This document shows positions 62,355-64,000 of a stretch of 64,000 nt of DNA, one piece after another. Both the position numbers and the translations under genes were made by a program. Within the stretch, counting starts at the first letter, position 1; each line of letters opens with the position of its first letter. The notes below the pieces were generated by a model, which worked only from the letters and a program-made list of their open reading frames with translations, did no database searches and was not told the origin of the DNA. The DNA comes from a bacterium D16-50. GTDB taxonomy: Bacteria; Bacillota; Clostridia; Lachnospirales; Lachnospiraceae. Location: positions 62,001 through 126,000 of the forward strand of contig RAZA01000004.1 in NCBI GenBank assembly GCA_003612485.1, in the 5' to 3' direction.

Positions 62355-62597
62355 ATGAAGCTGAAAAAAGAGCTGAACAGATGGGAAAATGCAGTGAAGG
62401 GAATGCTGTACAAGGTGAAGACATCGGGAATGAAAAAGGAGTCTGGCATCGACGGCATTATAGTGACGGTAGGCCTCTGCATCATCGCTTTGCTTCTGTG
62501 TGTGGTTATGAAGGACAGCTTGAAGACCTTTATCGAGACCATTGTAGATTCAATGACCGATGAGGCCCAGAGAATCCTGACGGGAGTGATGCCATGA
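62355..62597 (+). CDS. Flp-type pilin-like protein
   Basis: Protein of 80 residues with a positively charged N-terminus, then KESGIDGIIVTVGLCIIALL, a hydrophobic helix following Gly like the processing site of Flp1-type pilins, and a short amphipathic tail. It is likely the structural subunit or a pseudopilin of the Tad pilus. ATG 62355 is preferred to GTG 62349 because AGAGAGG is then 7 bases away. Its stop overlaps the next start (ATGA). No prepilin peptidase (TadV) gene lies within the window. Confidence 0.75.
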   Translation: MKLKKELNRWENAVKGMLYKVKTSGMKKESGIDGIIVTVGLCIIALLLCVVMKDSLKTFIETIVDSMTDEAQRILTGVMP

Positions 62598-62950
62598 AAA
62601 AGAGGGCGGGAAATATCGGGGAGTTCTTGTCCACGGGGCTTTGTCTGTTGGCCATGACGGCGGTGATGGTGGCATATCTCGGCAGTGCCGGCCTGATTCA
62701 GAAAAAGACGGAAATAAGCCAGATTGCCCGAAAATACATTTTGCGGATGGAGACGAGAGGGATGCTTGCGGACGAGGACAGAGAAGCCCTTTATAGGGAG
62801 CTGGAGGAGGCGGGGGCCACACAGATCCAGCTGGAGGGAACCACTCTCTGGCAGGTGAACTATGGGGAGCCTATCTCGCTGCAGATAAGGGGGAAACTGG
62901 AGAATGTATATGAATTTACGGAGAAAAGGGTATCCACCGCAAAGCATTAG
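62594..62950 (+). CDS. TadE-like pseudopilin, first
   Basis: Protein of 118 residues: charged start, then GEFLSTGLCLLAMTAVMVAY as a pilin-type hydrophobic helix, then a soluble domain with RKYILRMETRGMLADEDREA and a strand-rich end. The layout fits TadE/TadF-like or DUF4320 minor pseudopilins found after Flp pilin genes in Firmicutes. Overlaps both neighbours, so translation is coupled. Confidence 0.7.
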   Translation: MKKRAGNIGEFLSTGLCLLAMTAVMVAYLGSAGLIQKKTEISQIARKYILRMETRGMLADEDREALYRELEEAGATQIQLEGTTLWQVNYGEPISLQIRGKLENVYEFTEKRVSTAKH

Positions 62951-63494
62951 ACCAAGGGCTGCCGGGGGGCAGGCAGGGTGGAGCACAGGGCTGTTCTTTC
63001 TGCTGTTTCTGGCAGTGCTCCTGCGTGGGCTTATACAGCTGGAGATCTATAGGACTACTTCCCTTTATCTGGAGGATGCATTGGCGGCATCCAATCTGGC
63101 ATCCGCCGTGGTAGATGTGGAGGAGTACGGCATCTCCCACAATATCCTGATAGCGGATCCAGATCAGGCTTATGAGACCTATAGGTGGGCAGTGAGAGAG
63201 AACCTGAATCTGGATCATGGCTGGAGAGGGAGGGAGGGCAGTATTGTGCAAGGCCCGGTTCGGATCGAAAATTATACGGTCTATAATGTGGCGGAGGGGA
63301 AGGTGATGATCTATAGCTATGATAAAAACGGGGTGGCAACAAATTGGCAGGAATCCTTGGGAAATGTGGTGGCGCCCAACGGAAAAGAGGTGGTGGCTAC
63401 ATCGGTGTACAGCGAGATCCGTTTTCGGGTGAGAGGGTTTCTGGGAACAGACGTGGAGGCATATAAGGGTAATCTGGCGGATGTAGTTAGGTAG
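62910..63494 (+). CDS. TadE/TadF-like pseudopilin, second
   Basis: Protein of 194 residues. After a basic lead there is one hydrophobic helix (GLFFLLFLAVLLRGLIQLEI), then a soluble domain with VVDVEEYGISHNILIADPDQ. It overlaps the preceding gene by 41 bases; GGAG lies 7 bases before ATG 62910 (ATG 62904 is too close). Probably a minor component of the pilus. Confidence 0.68.
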   Translation: MNLRRKGYPPQSIRPRAAGGQAGWSTGLFFLLFLAVLLRGLIQLEIYRTTSLYLEDALAASNLASAVVDVEEYGISHNILIADPDQAYETYRWAVRENLNLDHGWRGREGSIVQGPVRIENYTVYNVAEGKVMIYSYDKNGVATNWQESLGNVVAPNGKEVVATSVYSEIRFRVRGFLGTDVEAYKGNLADVVR

Positions 63495-63502
63495 TGGTTT
63501 TT

Positions 63503-63533
63503 GCCTAAGGGCAGGGGCCCATAGGCGGAAAGG
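63503..63533 (+). other. Hairpin touching a GGAAAGG ribosome binding site
   Basis: GCCTA-a-GGGC-AGGG-GCCC-a-TAGGC (63503-63526) forms a two-part stem and is followed at once by GGAAAGG (63527-63533), the binding site of the gene at 63544. Same layout as at 8768. Confidence 0.45.
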
Positions 63534-63543
63534 ATTGTGAGGG

Positions 63544-64000
63544 ATGAGAGGAAAAAGAGACGTGGAGGGCAAAAAGAGATCCGCGGCAAGAATCAAAGCG
63601 GGAGTGAGCATAACGGCTCTGGCGGCGGCAGTAGCTATGTTTGTGATACTGCTGCAGGTGGAGAAGAGTGTTCTGGAGCAGTATGAGAAGGAAATCGTCT
63701 ATGTGGCCGGAGCACCCATACCAAAGGGGCAGATGATAACGGAGGAGAATTTTGCTCTGTATTTTACGGAGCAGGAGCTGGATGTGAGGTGCATTCCCCT
63801 CACGGCGCTGAAGAGGCCGGAGCAGGTACAGGGGCTGGCGGCGGTGTTCGATGTGGAAGAGGGCGTGCTGCTGACGCAGGGGATGTTCCGGCGGCTGGAG
63901 GACGTTCTGAAAGATATGGAGGAACCGGTGGTAGCCGGCTTCAGGGCGGAGGATATGTATCAGGTGGTAGGGGGAACCCTGCGGGCGGGAGATCGGGTGC
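63544..64000 (+). CDS. CpaB/RcpC-like SAF-domain pilus protein, partial
   Basis: Start of a Tad-pilus periplasmic-type protein, cut by the window end after about 152 codons. The N-terminal helix AGVSITALAAAVAMFVILLQ anchors it. The SAF-like domain follows with VYVAGAPIPKGQMITEENFA and later VVGGTLRAGDRV, the beginning of the RcpC/CpaB domain. It closes the visible pilus operon; further genes must lie beyond 64000. Confidence 0.78.
   Translation, partial: MRGKRDVEGKKRSAARIKAGVSITALAAAVAMFVILLQVEKSVLEQYEKEIVYVAGAPIPKGQMITEENFALYFTEQELDVRCIPLTALKRPEQVQGLAAVFDVEEGVLLTQGMFRRLEDVLKDMEEPVVAGFRAEDMYQVVGGTLRAGDRV

Overview
The window reads as chromosomal DNA of an anaerobic Gram-positive Clostridia, most likely a gut Lachnospiraceae. 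The reasons are strong AGGAGG-type ribosome binding sites, LytTR/GHKL signalling, an anaerobic radical SAM maturase, lipobox substrate-binding proteins, plant-polysaccharide enzymes and a Firmicutes-type Tad pilus locus. GC content looks moderate to high. No rRNA, tRNA, CRISPR array or intact insertion sequence was seen. The assignment is by gene content only.

Region 1 (1-14890, all +) is a sugar uptake and catabolism block: the end of nagA, a ROK kinase, an FAD oxidoreductase, an ABC importer (lipoprotein plus two permeases of the LplB/YtcP type), two Gfo/Idh/MocA proteins, a DUF4127 protein, a TIM-barrel isomerase/epimerase, an ADP-ribosylglycohydrolase and a uridine-kinase-like enzyme. It is interrupted by a fold-back element with 48-bp tandem repeats (11170-11579) and by a structured intergenic RNA candidate (12604-12724).

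Region 2 (15011-20248, +) is a LytTR regulator, an unusually short soluble GHKL kinase and a pair of ABC exporter half-transporters, ending at a good terminator. A related exporter pair lies at 29982-33558, preceded by the decayed remains of a third ATPase. Between the two pairs are an Rpn-family nuclease, a propeller-plus-solute-binding lipoprotein (-), a SPASM radical SAM enzyme, truA, an XRE regulator with membrane segments, an lspA homologue and carbamate kinase (-).

Region 3 (33718-47519) holds aroA, an AAA-ATPase/PD-(D/E)XK gene and a tocopherol-cyclase-like gene on the minus strand. These are followed on the plus strand by a plant cell wall block: GH127, a MRB1590-like P-loop protein, an SGNH hydrolase, GH51 arabinofuranosidase and a PL11 rhamnogalacturonan lyase lipoprotein. 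Together these suggest use of arabinan and pectin side chains.

Region 4 (47950-58427, +) is the most unusual part. Eight same-strand genes, several overlapping or closely spaced, encode a possible HTH protein, several unrecognised proteins (one with two membrane segments and an acidic Met-Ser-Met-Glu repeat tail), two paralogous small proteins, an Hsp70/actin-fold ATPase and a Ycf46-like AAA+ ATPase. I do not recognise this as a described system. A divergent 37-residue membrane peptide gene with its own promoter and terminator sits just upstream.

Region 5 (58428-64000, +) starts with nearly 1 kb of tandem repeats and a promoter-like leader, then a Tad (Flp) pilus operon: TadA ATPase, TadB and TadC membrane proteins, a Flp-type pilin, two TadE-like pseudopilins and a CpaB/RcpC gene cut by the window end.
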